Below are positions 1-5,416 of a stretch of DNA of 8,806 nucleotides, piece after piece; within the stretch, counting starts at the first letter, position 1, and each line of letters opens with the position of its first letter. The stretch is taken from the NCBI GenBank assembly GCA_016199425.1, contig JACQGT010000386.1, positions 1-8,806 of the forward strand, read 5' to 3'. The notes below the pieces were generated by a model. That model saw only the letters and a program-made list of their open reading frames with translations. It had not been told where the DNA came from and did no database searches. The DNA is from Chloroflexota bacterium. GTDB lineage: Bacteria; Chloroflexota; Anaerolineae; Caldilineales; Caldilineaceae. The position numbers and the translations under genes are program-made.

Positions 1-12
1 TGCGGATACACG

Positions 13-39
13 CAGATCAAATCCGTCAATTCTGAAATC
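13..39 (-). repeat. Inverted partner of the repeat at 2597-2623, 3' of the regulator
   Basis: Read on the minus strand this is GGATTTCAGAATTGACGG followed by ATTTGATCTG. The plus-strand stretch 2597-2623 has the same sequence with two substitutions and one missing base. The two copies lie in opposite orientation just outside both ends of the regulator gene. Nearby on the minus strand CCCTG...CAGGG (about 46-59) could form a weak hairpin after the stop codon, but it has no convincing U-tract. Confidence 0.6.
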
Positions 40-70
40 CCTGTTCTTATTTTTCAGGGCAGTGTGGGGC

Positions 71-2575
71 TTAACGCCGGCCAGCCAGAGCCTCGGCAAG
101 CGCTTTGTCAAGGGGAAGGACGCGGCCGGACTGCCAGGCCGCATCGAACGCATCGCCGTCACAGCGACCGCGGGCAACGGCGACGTTGTCTGCGTAGTCG
201 GACTGGTGGGCCGGCAACAACGTATGTCCAGTGATCTCGCGCAGGGATTCGGCGACGCCCCACCAGCGCGCCGCCCGCAGCGCTTCTCCGCCCACGGCCT
301 CAGCGTTCGCCAACCCCATGAAATTGGCGGCCAGACCGGCGCGGTCGGCCAGGTCCCGGCATAGGGCCAGGCTTTCCCGGTAATGGGCGCTGGCCCGGCC
401 CGGGTCGCCCCGGCGCAGCGCGGCGTGGCCAAGCCTGGTGAGAACACCGGCGATGGCGGGGCGCTCGGCCAGTTCGGAAAAGAGCGCCAAGCTCTCTGTG
501 TAGAGGGACCGGGCCGTGTCAATATCCCCTTCGTCATAGGCCAGCCAGCCCAGGTCATAGATCACGTAGGCGAGACCCCGCAAGTAACCCATGGCCTCGA
601 ACAGGGCGCGACTCTCCTCCAACAGGGCCCGCGTGCGCGCGTAGTCGCCGGCGATGCGCGCTATATTGGCGATGCCCACGAGCGACCAGGCAAAGCTGCT
701 GGTGTCCCCCAATTCCTGGAAGAGGGCGGCGCACTGGGTAAAGAGTTGACCTGATCGCTGGTAATCGTTTTGCCGCCCGGCCAGGTTGGCCAGCCCGATG
801 TAGGCATCGGCCAGGGCCTGCCTGTCGTCCAGGTCGCTGGCCAGGGCCAGGCTCTCCTCGTGGCAACGGCTGGCGGCGGCATAATCCCCCTGGCTAAAGG
901 CCAGAAAACCGGCTTGATTGAGCAGTTTGGCGCGCAGGCCGGTCGCGGTCTGCGCGTGGGCCAGGGCCTGGGCCACCCACCTGCGCCCTTCGCTCAAATA
1001 GCCGCGGATCCACCAATACTGCCAGATGGCCGCGGTCAGACGCACCCCATAATCGCGCCCAGAGGGCACCCGCTCCGGCGTGGTGTAACACCAGTGCAAT
1101 GCGGCGCGCACGTTGTCCTGCTCGCGGTCAAAATGCAGCAACCAGGCCTGCTGTTGCCCGCGTTCGGCGCCCTCGAAAGCGGGTTCGGCCTGCTCGGCCA
1201 GCTCCACCAGATACTCGGCGTGGCGACGGCGCATCTCCTCCAGCTCACCCCGCTCGGCCAGACGCTCCAGCGCGTATTCACAGATGGTGTCCAGCAGCAT
1301 AAACCGGGGCTCGCCATTCCCATCCCCGACCTGCTGCACCAGGCTCTTGTTCAGCAGCAACGCCAGCAAGTCGATGGTATCGCGCGCCCGGTTGCGGCAC
1401 ACGGCCTCCACCGCCTCGAGCGTGCAACCACCGGCGAAGACGGCAAGCCGGGCGAAGAGCGCCTTTTCGCGTTCATTCAGCAGTTGATAGCTCCAGTCGA
1501 TCGCGGCGCGTAAGGTCTGCTGGCGGGTGGGCAGGTCCTGCGCGCCGCCGGTGAGTAGGGGCAGGCGCTGCCCCAGGCGTTTGAGCAGCGTGGGGGGCGA
1601 GAACAACTGGCTGCGGGCCGCGGCCAGCTCGATGGCCAGGGGCAAACCGTCCAGCCGGGCACAGATGGCGGCGACGGCCTGGGCATTGGCTGCGGTCAAC
1701 GTGAAGCTCGGTTTGACGGCGCGGGTGCGCGCCACAAAGAGGGCAATGGCCGGTTGTTCGGCCAGGGTCGCGAGCACACGGTCTGTGGCTGCCGAAGCGC
1801 CGGCGGCTTCCACATCGGGCACGGGCAGCGGCGCCAGGCCGTAGACGTGTTCCCCGGAAATGTGCAAGACCACGCGGCTGGTGACCAGTAGCTTGAACCC
1901 ACCGGCCGCGGCCAACAGGTGGGCGAGCTGGGGCGCGGCCGCGGTCAGGTGTTCGAAGTTATCCAGGAGCAGGAACAGGTTGCGTCCATGCAGCACGGAC
2001 GCAACCTGTTCGTCCACCGGCTGGTCCGCCCGTTCTGGCAGGCGCAGGCTCTGGGCCAGCGCCTGCATCACCCCCTCCGGTTGCTGGACGGTCGCCAGGT
2101 TGCAGAAGAGGACGCCGTCGGCAAAGTGCTCGCTCAGGCGCGCGGCCACGGCCAGGGCCAGGCGTGTCTTGCCCACGCCCGGCGGACCGATCAGAGTGAG
2201 CAGGCGCACGTCACCGCGCAACAGGGTGGCGCAGACCGCGGCCGTTTCCTGTTCGCGGCCGATCAACGGTGTGGGTGGGATGGGTAAAGAGTGCGCCGGA
2301 CCGGCAGCGGCGTCGAACAAATGGGGTAAGGAGAGGGGCGCTGCGGACGGTTCACCCCGGGCCAATTGCACGAAGCGCGGCCGCTCTTCAGCGGGGAGAG
2401 CCAGCGCCTCCGCCAGCCGTTCGGCGATCTGCCGCGATGGGCGCAGGGCGCCGGACTCGATCTTCTGAATCGTGACCTCGGCGCAGCCAACCTGTCGCGC
2501 CAGCAAGGCCTGGGTCAGATCTTGGGCGCGGCGACGCTGTTTGAGTTGGGGACCGAAGGCGAGAGGAGCGCTCAC
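71..2575 (-). CDS. XRE-HTH / NB-ARC ATPase / TPR transcriptional regulator
   Basis: This 834-aa protein is a probable cytoplasmic ligand- or protein-sensing transcriptional regulator of the STAND type. Visible parts in order: an N-terminal XRE-like helix-turn-helix (about residues 8-65, with LARQVGCAEVTIQKIESG as the recognition region); a NB-ARC-type ATPase starting at PLIGREQE (103-110), with Walker A GPPGVGKT at 130-137 and Walker B LFLLLDNFEHL at 200-210; the sensor-like LLVTSR at 229-234; the GLPLAIELAAAR motif at 310-321; a winged-helix part around 365-440 (WSYQLLNEREKALFARLAVF); then TPR-like helical repeats from about 545 to 745; and a C-terminal tail of the kind ending ...LDKALAEAL. 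The start is GTG at 2575-2573, preceded by GAGAG about 6 nt upstream. It is divergent from the SnoaL-like array and could regulate it, but only position supports this. Length and domain order are normal for such regulators and no defect is seen. Confidence 0.93.
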   Translation of the reverse strand: MSAPLAFGPQLKQRRRAQDLTQALLARQVGCAEVTIQKIESGALRPSRQIAERLAEALALPAEERPRFVQLARGEPSAAPLSLPHLFDAAAGPAHSLPIPPTPLIGREQETAAVCATLLRGDVRLLTLIGPPGVGKTRLALAVAARLSEHFADGVLFCNLATVQQPEGVMQALAQSLRLPERADQPVDEQVASVLHGRNLFLLLDNFEHLTAAAPQLAHLLAAAGGFKLLVTSRVVLHISGEHVYGLAPLPVPDVEAAGASAATDRVLATLAEQPAIALFVARTRAVKPSFTLTAANAQAVAAICARLDGLPLAIELAAARSQLFSPPTLLKRLGQRLPLLTGGAQDLPTRQQTLRAAIDWSYQLLNEREKALFARLAVFAGGCTLEAVEAVCRNRARDTIDLLALLLNKSLVQQVGDGNGEPRFMLLDTICEYALERLAERGELEEMRRRHAEYLVELAEQAEPAFEGAERGQQQAWLLHFDREQDNVRAALHWCYTTPERVPSGRDYGVRLTAAIWQYWWIRGYLSEGRRWVAQALAHAQTATGLRAKLLNQAGFLAFSQGDYAAASRCHEESLALASDLDDRQALADAYIGLANLAGRQNDYQRSGQLFTQCAALFQELGDTSSFAWSLVGIANIARIAGDYARTRALLEESRALFEAMGYLRGLAYVIYDLGWLAYDEGDIDTARSLYTESLALFSELAERPAIAGVLTRLGHAALRRGDPGRASAHYRESLALCRDLADRAGLAANFMGLANAEAVGGEALRAARWWGVAESLREITGHTLLPAHQSDYADNVAVARGRCDGDAFDAAWQSGRVLPLDKALAEALAGRR

Positions 2576-2596
2576 AGGTGTCTCTCAATAGAATAC

Positions 2597-2623
2597 GGAT
2601 TCCAGAATTTACGGATTTGTCTG
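2597..2623 (+). repeat. Inverted partner of the repeat at 13-39, 5' of the regulator
   Basis: This copy reads GGATTCCAGAATTTACGG then ATTTGTCTG on the plus strand and mirrors the copy beyond the regulator's stop codon. Within it, TACGGATT occurs at 2594-2601 and again at 2610-2617. It may be a member of a dispersed intergenic repeat family, or the end of a unit that carried the regulator in; the window alone cannot separate these. Confidence 0.6.
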
Positions 2624-2632
2624 AAGCACATA

Positions 2633-2671
2633 TATGGGTTTTGTATGGCTTTTCCTATGGCTTTTGTATGG
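2633..2671 (+). promoter_or_regulatory. Four helically phased TATGG direct repeats (operator-like)
   Basis: TATGG begins at 2633, 2644, 2656 and 2667, so the spacings are 11, 12 and 11 bp. Three of the intervals contain a TTTT run after the repeat (TATGGGTTTTG, TATGGCTTTTCC, TATGGCTTTTG). The array is between the divergent regulator (starts 2575) and the first SnoaL-like gene (starts 2784). Direct repeats at about one helical turn are the usual layout for cooperative binding by OmpR/SARP-type winged-helix proteins. That this is an operator, and what binds it, is inference. Confidence 0.45.
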
Positions 2672-2783
2672 CTGGACCTCTTCCCATGCTGTGGTCGGTG
2701 TGCTTGAATGTGGGAGGGCAGCGTTGCAAACACATTGTACATCAATTGGAGCCGTTTCGAGACACTGAATTTTGGTATCCATC

Positions 2784-3215
2784 ATGTCAAGCGCACAAAC
2801 CAACGCGGCGCTGGCGCGTAGCATCTACCAGTTGTTTAGCGAAAATCGGTTCGACGAAGTCCTGGCGCTGACAACGGAGGATGTGGAGGTTATGTGTATT
2901 CCCTTCGACCGGGCGTTTCACGGCCGCGAGGGATTGCGCATCTTCATGCAGGAATTGAAGAGCACCTTCCCGGACATGTGCATCACCACCATCATTCACC
3001 AGGTGGCGACTGACGACGAGGTAGTCAACGAGTTCAAAGCCAGGGGAGCGCACATGGGGCTGCTCATCACCCCGGCCGGCGCGGTGCCCCCCACCGGGCG
3101 CACGGTGGAGTTGATGGTGTGCGCCGTGTGCTCCATCCGGGATGGCAAGCTGGCAAGCCTGCGCAACTACCAGGACGTGGCCAGCATCCTGCGCCAGCTT
3201 GGCGTGGTTGCTTGA
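2784..3215 (+). CDS. SnoaL-like NTF2-fold protein, divergent member of the array
   Basis: The protein has 143 aa when started at ATG 2784 (MSSAQTNAALARSIY). An in-frame TTG lies 12 nt upstream but is less likely. No strong Shine-Dalgarno is seen, unlike most other genes here. Family features: an N-terminal helix region (about 5-30), TFPDM at 61-65, EFKARGAHMG at 83-92, PPTGRTVEL at 102-110, IRDGKL at 118-123, and the C-terminal signature SILRQLGVV. It lacks the FRGTH and VExW versions of the motifs found in genes 3770-4991, so a different ligand is plausible. The usual tail of I/V-P-x-P is missing: the protein stops at GVVA where an IS-like end begins, so the C terminus looks truncated by that insertion. 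The SnoaL family includes polyketide cyclases, but no polyketide genes are nearby and the substrate is unknown. Confidence 0.85.
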   Translation: MSSAQTNAALARSIYQLFSENRFDEVLALTTEDVEVMCIPFDRAFHGREGLRIFMQELKSTFPDMCITTIIHQVATDDEVVNEFKARGAHMGLLITPAGAVPPTGRTVELMVCAVCSIRDGKLASLRNYQDVASILRQLGVVA

Positions 3216-3262
3216 CATACTCCCCCGGCTAAAGCCCGTGGGATTCTGCTTCAAGGGGAGCA
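3211..3262. mobile_element. IS200/IS605-type end remnant (hairpin end, no transposase)
   Basis: CTTGACATACTCCCCCGGCT at 3211-3230 followed by AAAGCCCGTGGGATTCTGC resembles, from memory of the family, the palindromic end next to IS200/IS605 (IS1341/TnpB) elements, here with the outer edge facing gene 2784. The CCCCGGCT/AGCCCGTGGG arms form an imperfect hairpin. No tnpA or tnpB sequence is present, so it would be a solo or decayed end. The motif overlaps the TGA stop (3213-3215) of the preceding gene. The inner boundary at 3262 is approximate. Confidence 0.45.
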
Positions 3263-3269
3263 AGTTGCA

Positions 3270-3302
3270 AATGGCGAGTTGCGCTCGTTGCAATTCGCCA
3301 TT
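3270..3302. repeat. Inverted repeat in the 3216-3404 gap
   Basis: AATGGCGAGTTGC (3270-3282) and GCAATTCGCCATT (3290-3302) pair over 13 positions with one G-T, leaving a 7-nt loop. It could end transcription after gene 2784, but no T-run follows directly; a TTTTTT stretch occurs only at about 3336. The rest of this gap holds a short CCATCA/TGATGG hairpin (3368-3389) just before the Shine-Dalgarno of the micro-ORF at 3405. Confidence 0.5.
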
Positions 3303-3404
3303 CGTATTGCCGCATTCAGCCGACACATAAAGTGAACATTTTTTGAACTGGAAGGTGAGCTGCGTGTCCATCAATAATGAAGCTGATGGAAAGGAGATAA
3401 AGCT

Positions 3405-3506
3405 ATGGCAACACAAAATCTAATAGAGCAATGGAGTGTGTTCGACCAGATGGGATTGATGCAGCAACTCGGCGTCATCCCTGCGGCGGGGCAGGCTGGC
3501 AGTTAG
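3405..3506 (+). pseudogene. Internally deleted SnoaL-like gene (33-codon stump with intact RBS)
   Basis: A strong AAGGAG Shine-Dalgarno (about 3391-3396) precedes ATG 3405. The frame encodes MATQNL and then jumps straight into the C-terminal tail of the family: IEQWSVFDQMGLMQQLGVIP, with a short end AAGQAGS and TAG at 3504-3506. The last 81 nt (3426-3506) match 4130-4210 of the next gene at 75 of 81 positions, with the first 44 identical. So about 110 central codons are missing while start, reading frame and stop are kept. It is best read as a deletion derivative of a tandem paralog. It could still be translated into a 33-aa peptide of unknown use. Confidence 0.8.
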
Positions 3507-3634
3507 ATATGGGTGTATTCAAACTCGGTTGAGCATTCCGGGAAAGGGCCAGGCGGCTATGGGTGAGGAGGGACCCTCTGGCCCTTTCCCGGAATGCTGG
3601 CGACCCACTCATTTTGAACACACCCGTTAGATAT
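3502..3634. mobile_element. MITE-like element, 115 bp, with 9-bp target site duplication
   Basis: The direct repeat GTTAGATAT occurs at 3502-3510 and 3626-3634. Between them, the element 3511-3625 begins GGGTGTATTCAAA and ends TTTGAACACACCC, terminal inverted repeats matching at 12 of 13 positions. Inside is a perfect 19-bp inverted repeat, GCATTCCGGGAAAGGGCCA (3533-3551) against 3579-3597. There is no room for a transposase, so it would be a non-autonomous element mobilised in trans. A 9-bp duplication is produced by several IS families and the parent is not identified. The left duplication contains the stop codon of the micro-ORF. Confidence 0.8.
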
Positions 3635-3659
3635 TCAATGGCAAGGAAAAGGGGCGGCG

Positions 3660-3686
3660 GGCTAACCCGCGCATGCACTCGACGCG
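3660..3686 (+). other. attC half-site-like motif (left half only)
   Basis: GGCTAACCCGCGCATGCACT then CGACGCG resembles the left half of the site at 4315: from the C of CTAAC/CCAAC onward, 18 of 25 positions match, including the AAC box and the CGAC that carries the extrahelical A in attC sites. The first box (GGCTAAC) deviates from RYYYAAC at its second base and no complementary right half follows before 3770. It is either a decayed attC site or chance similarity. Confidence 0.3.
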
Positions 3687-3769
3687 GCTACCACACAACA
3701 CAGCAACCTGCAAACCTGTGCTTCTTGCAGTGCAGTCAATCATTTGTAACAAACGAGGAGGAATCTCCC

Positions 3770-4210
3770 ATGTCCACAGAACGAAACAAAGCCATCGTCC
3801 GCCGTTTCTTTGAGGAGGTCCATAACTCGGGAAAGATCGACCGCTTGGACGAACTGATGGTTGCTGATTACGTCAACCACGACCCAAGCCTCCCTCCGGA
3901 GCTGAGGCGCGGCCGCGATGCTCACCGACAACTGGTCCTCGTGTTCCGCGGCGCGTTCCCCGATGCCCGCGGCACGATTGAAGACCTGATCGCCGAAGGG
4001 GACAAGGTCGCCGCTCGTGGCACCTTCCGCGGCACGCACCACGGTGAGTTGATGGGAATACCGCCGACCGGCAAGCAAGTGGCGTTTACCTGGATCCACA
4101 TCTACCGCATCGCTGATGGCAAGCTGGTGGAGCAATGGAGTGTGTTCGACCAGATGGGATTGATGCAGCAACTGGGCGTCATCCCTGCGCCGGGGCAAGG
4201 TGGAGGTTAG
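3770..4210 (+). CDS. SnoaL-like ester cyclase family protein (NTF2 fold)
   Basis: This 146-aa cytoplasmic protein starts at ATG 3770 after GAGGAGG (spacing about 8 nt). The frame is open further upstream but into MITE and repeat sequence, so the shorter start is chosen. It shows the full family pattern: N-terminal helix NKAIVRRFFEEV (6-17), NHDP at 36-39 in the first pocket strand, AFPDA at 62-66, RGTHHGELMGIPPTGK at 87-102, IADGKLVEQW at 114-123, and the tail GLMQQLGVIPAPG (130-142). SnoaL-type proteins are dimeric cones that bind a small hydrophobic substrate; some close polyketide rings, many have no known substrate. Nothing nearby points to polyketide synthesis. It is followed after 104 nt by an attC-like site, which makes this gene plus that site look like an integron cassette. 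Its 3' end is the closest match of the deleted copy at 3405. Confidence 0.92.
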   Translation: MSTERNKAIVRRFFEEVHNSGKIDRLDELMVADYVNHDPSLPPELRRGRDAHRQLVLVFRGAFPDARGTIEDLIAEGDKVAARGTFRGTHHGELMGIPPTGKQVAFTWIHIYRIADGKLVEQWSVFDQMGLMQQLGVIPAPGQGGG

Positions 4211-4254
4211 ACCTTCAAAGGCAGTCACAGCCTATCCGTACACGAACGGTGAAC

Positions 4255-4292
4255 ACCCACAAGCCAATCATTCGCTCTGTGCTTTTGTGGGT
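4255..4292. repeat. Short inverted repeat after gene 3770
   Basis: ACCCACAA (4255-4262) and TTGTGGGT (4285-4292) are perfect 8-bp arms around a 22-nt loop, about 45 nt after the stop codon. It may be a weak terminator. The flanks GAAC/GTTC extend the symmetry loosely. No T-run follows. Confidence 0.35.
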
Positions 4293-4314
4293 ATATTGTT
4301 CAAAGCATAAGGTA

Positions 4315-4442
4315 GCCCAACAAGCGCGTGCAGCCGACCCGCCTACCGCGTCGCCCTCGCGGAGTTTCGGGTAGTTCAAGCGTGCCTTCCCAGCGAAGGA
4401 GTTTCTAGTTCACCGGCGGGCGGCTGAAGCGCCCCGTTGGGC
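4315..4442 (+). other. attC-like integron cassette recombination site, about 128 bp
   Basis: The outer boxes are GCCCAAC (4315-4321), fitting R'' RYYYAAC, and GTTGGGC (4436-4442), fitting R' GTTRRRY; they are perfect complements. After unmatched 9-nt spacers, CAGCCGACCCGCC (4331-4343) pairs with GGCGGGCGGCTG (4415-4426) except for one unpaired A in the left arm. In classical attC sites such as that of aadA, the L'' box (AAGCCGAC) has its extrahelical A at the same place. The 71-nt centre (4344-4414) has only weak symmetry. Total length is near that of the long Vibrio-type sites. The orientation is that expected for cassettes reading on the plus strand: gene 3770 upstream, and the next cassette starting at about 4437. 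No integrase gene is in the window. Confidence 0.7.
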
Positions 4443-4512
4443 GTATGAATAACCTTCTCCCCGCCAGCCTGCCCTGGCGGGGAGACAACCAAAACGATAA
4501 GGAGAATGAACA
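4443..4512 (+). promoter_or_regulatory. Conserved hairpin leader, copy 1
   Basis: This 70-nt leader runs from the edge of the attC-like site to the start codon of gene 4513 and recurs at 8665-8734 with 58 of 70 positions identical. Its core is a 12-bp stem, TCTCCCCGCCAG (4456-4467) and CTGGCGGGGAGA (4474-4485), around CCTGCC, followed by a conserved linker and the Shine-Dalgarno AAGGAG at about 4500-4505. Relative to copy 2 one base pair is changed on both sides of the stem. Possible roles are RNA stability, translation control, or simply a REP-like palindrome. Confidence 0.65.
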
Positions 4513-4941
4513 ATGTCAACAGAAGAGAATAAAGCCATCCTACGCCAGTTCTTTGAGGCATTCTGGAACAACGGTAACCCGAATGCCTTTGACGAATTTT
4601 TCGCTGCCGGCTGGGTTCACCACAATCCTCCCGCTGGCGCCGAGCCAAACCGAGACGGCTTCAAGCAAGCTATGACCGCCTTCCGCGCCGCCTTCGCCGA
4701 TATCCATACCACTATCGATGATATGATCGCCGACGGAGATAAGGTTGCCTGGCGCTGGACGTTTCAGGGCACCCATACAGATTCGTTAATGGGTATCCCG
4801 GCTACAAGCAAGCAGATCACGCTGACAGGGATCTCCATTGACCGCCTGGCCGGAGGCAAATCTGTAGAACGCTGGGACCAGGCCGATTTTCTGGGCATGA
4901 TGCAGCAGATCGGAGCCATTCCCGCGCCGGAAAGCCAGTAA
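4513..4941 (+). CDS. SnoaL-like ester cyclase family protein (NTF2 fold)
   Basis: This 142-aa protein starts at ATG 4513, with AAGGAG 7 nt upstream. Family landmarks: N-terminal helix NKAILRQFFEAFWNNG (6-21), VHHNP at 35-39, AAFADIHTTIDDMIADGDKVAWRW at about 59-82, FQGTHTDSLMGIPATSK at 84-100, IDRLAGGKSVERW at 109-121, and the tail GMMQQIGAIPAPE (128-140). Compared with gene 3770 it has GGK for DGK and ATSK for PTGK, so it is a distinct paralog rather than a fresh copy. The start of gene 8735 and its leader are its closest relative in the window. Substrate unknown. The stop codon TAA overlaps the first unit of a heptad repeat. Gene 4991 follows after 49 nt, so the two could share a transcript. 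Confidence 0.92.
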   Translation: MSTEENKAILRQFFEAFWNNGNPNAFDEFFAAGWVHHNPPAGAEPNRDGFKQAMTAFRAAFADIHTTIDDMIADGDKVAWRWTFQGTHTDSLMGIPATSKQITLTGISIDRLAGGKSVERWDQADFLGMMQQIGAIPAPESQ

Positions 4942-4977
4942 GCAGTAGACAGTAAGCAGTAAACAGTAAACAGTTTA
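4936..4977. repeat. Six tandem heptads, consensus CAGTARR
   Basis: Successive 7-bp units are CAGTAAG, CAGTAGA, CAGTAAG, CAGTAAA, CAGTAAA and CAGTTTA. The first unit contains the last sense codon and TAA stop of gene 4513, and the last unit abuts AGGAGAG, the Shine-Dalgarno of gene 4991. Because 7 is not a multiple of 3, units 1-5 place TAA or TAG stops in all three frames. Short heptanucleotide repeats of this kind (STRR-type) are known from filamentous cyanobacteria; a link here is inference. Confidence 0.85.
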
Positions 4978-4990
4978 AGGAGAGTGAATC

Positions 4991-5416
4991 ATGTCAATTG
5001 AACAAAACAAAACCATTGCCCGCCGTCACTATGAAGAGGCCAAAAACCTAGAGGTAGCCTTCGAAATGATCGCCCCCGAAGTGGTATGGCACGGATTTCC
5101 CGGCATGCCGCACAACTACGAGGGCTGGAAACTGGCCCACGAGGCGTTCGTTGCCGCCTTCCCGGATATGGAGCTAACGGTCGAGGACCAGGTCGCCGAA
5201 GGGAACGCAGTGGTCTCTCGCTGGACATTCCGGGGCACCCATCAAGGGGAGTTACAAGGCATTCCGCCGACCGGCAAGCAGGTGATATGTAGTGGGGTTT
5301 CCATTGATCGCGTCGCCAATGGCAAGGTTGTGGAACACTGGATCGAGTTCGACCAGTTGGGCATGATGCAGCAGTTGGGTGTGGTACCACCACCGGAACA
5401 AAACGAAATTCAGTAG
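4991..5416 (+). CDS. SnoaL-like ester cyclase family protein with MITE-derived C terminus
   Basis: This 141-aa protein starts at ATG 4991 after AAGGAGAG. Family landmarks: NKTIARRHYEEAKN (6-19), EVVWHGFPGMPH at 30-41, AAFPDME at 55-61, RWTFRGTHQGELQGIPPTGK at 77-96, IDRVANGKVVEHW at 105-117, DQLGMMQQLGVVPPPE (121-136). The first pocket region (VVWHG) resembles gene 7362's VVWQD more than the NHDP of gene 3770, a difference that could alter ligand choice. The last sense codon CAG and the stop TAG (5411-5416) are the first six bases of the inserted element at 5411. Without the insertion the frame would end GAA ATT AGA TGA, so the C terminus would be EIR instead of EIQ. Function is likely intact because the change lies beyond the conserved tail. 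Confidence 0.92.
   Translation: MSIEQNKTIARRHYEEAKNLEVAFEMIAPEVVWHGFPGMPHNYEGWKLAHEAFVAAFPDMELTVEDQVAEGNAVVSRWTFRGTHQGELQGIPPTGKQVICSGVSIDRVANGKVVEHWIEFDQLGMMQQLGVVPPPEQNEIQ

Noticed and set aside
62..2468. Several plus-strand open frames of 67-247 codons opposite the regulator, the longest at 770-1513
   Set aside because: They lie wholly antisense to a gene with clear HTH, NB-ARC and TPR motifs, have low-complexity translations, and arise from high-GC codon use.
2633..2671. TATGG repeats and the CAGTARR heptads (4936-4977) as a CRISPR array
   Set aside because: Units are 5-7 bp with no unique 30-40 bp spacers and no cas genes are present.
2787..3416. Minus-strand open frame of 209 codons
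   Set aside because: It is a shadow of gene 2784 and the following repeat-rich gap; no motif is seen.
3563..3769. 69-codon N-terminal extension of gene 3770
   Set aside because: The extension would begin inside the MITE and read through intergenic repeats; the internal ATG has GAGGAGG and matches the N termini of the paralogs.
4255..4310. A third MITE using inverted versions of the 3511 ends (GAACACCC ... GGGTATATTGTTC)
   Set aside because: Similarity to the MITE end is partial, the ends face the wrong way, and no target duplication is seen.
2784..5416. Polyketide biosynthetic cluster, suggested by SnoaL-like cyclases
   Set aside because: No ketosynthase, acyl carrier protein or tailoring enzyme is in the window; SnoaL-like folds are common outside polyketide pathways.
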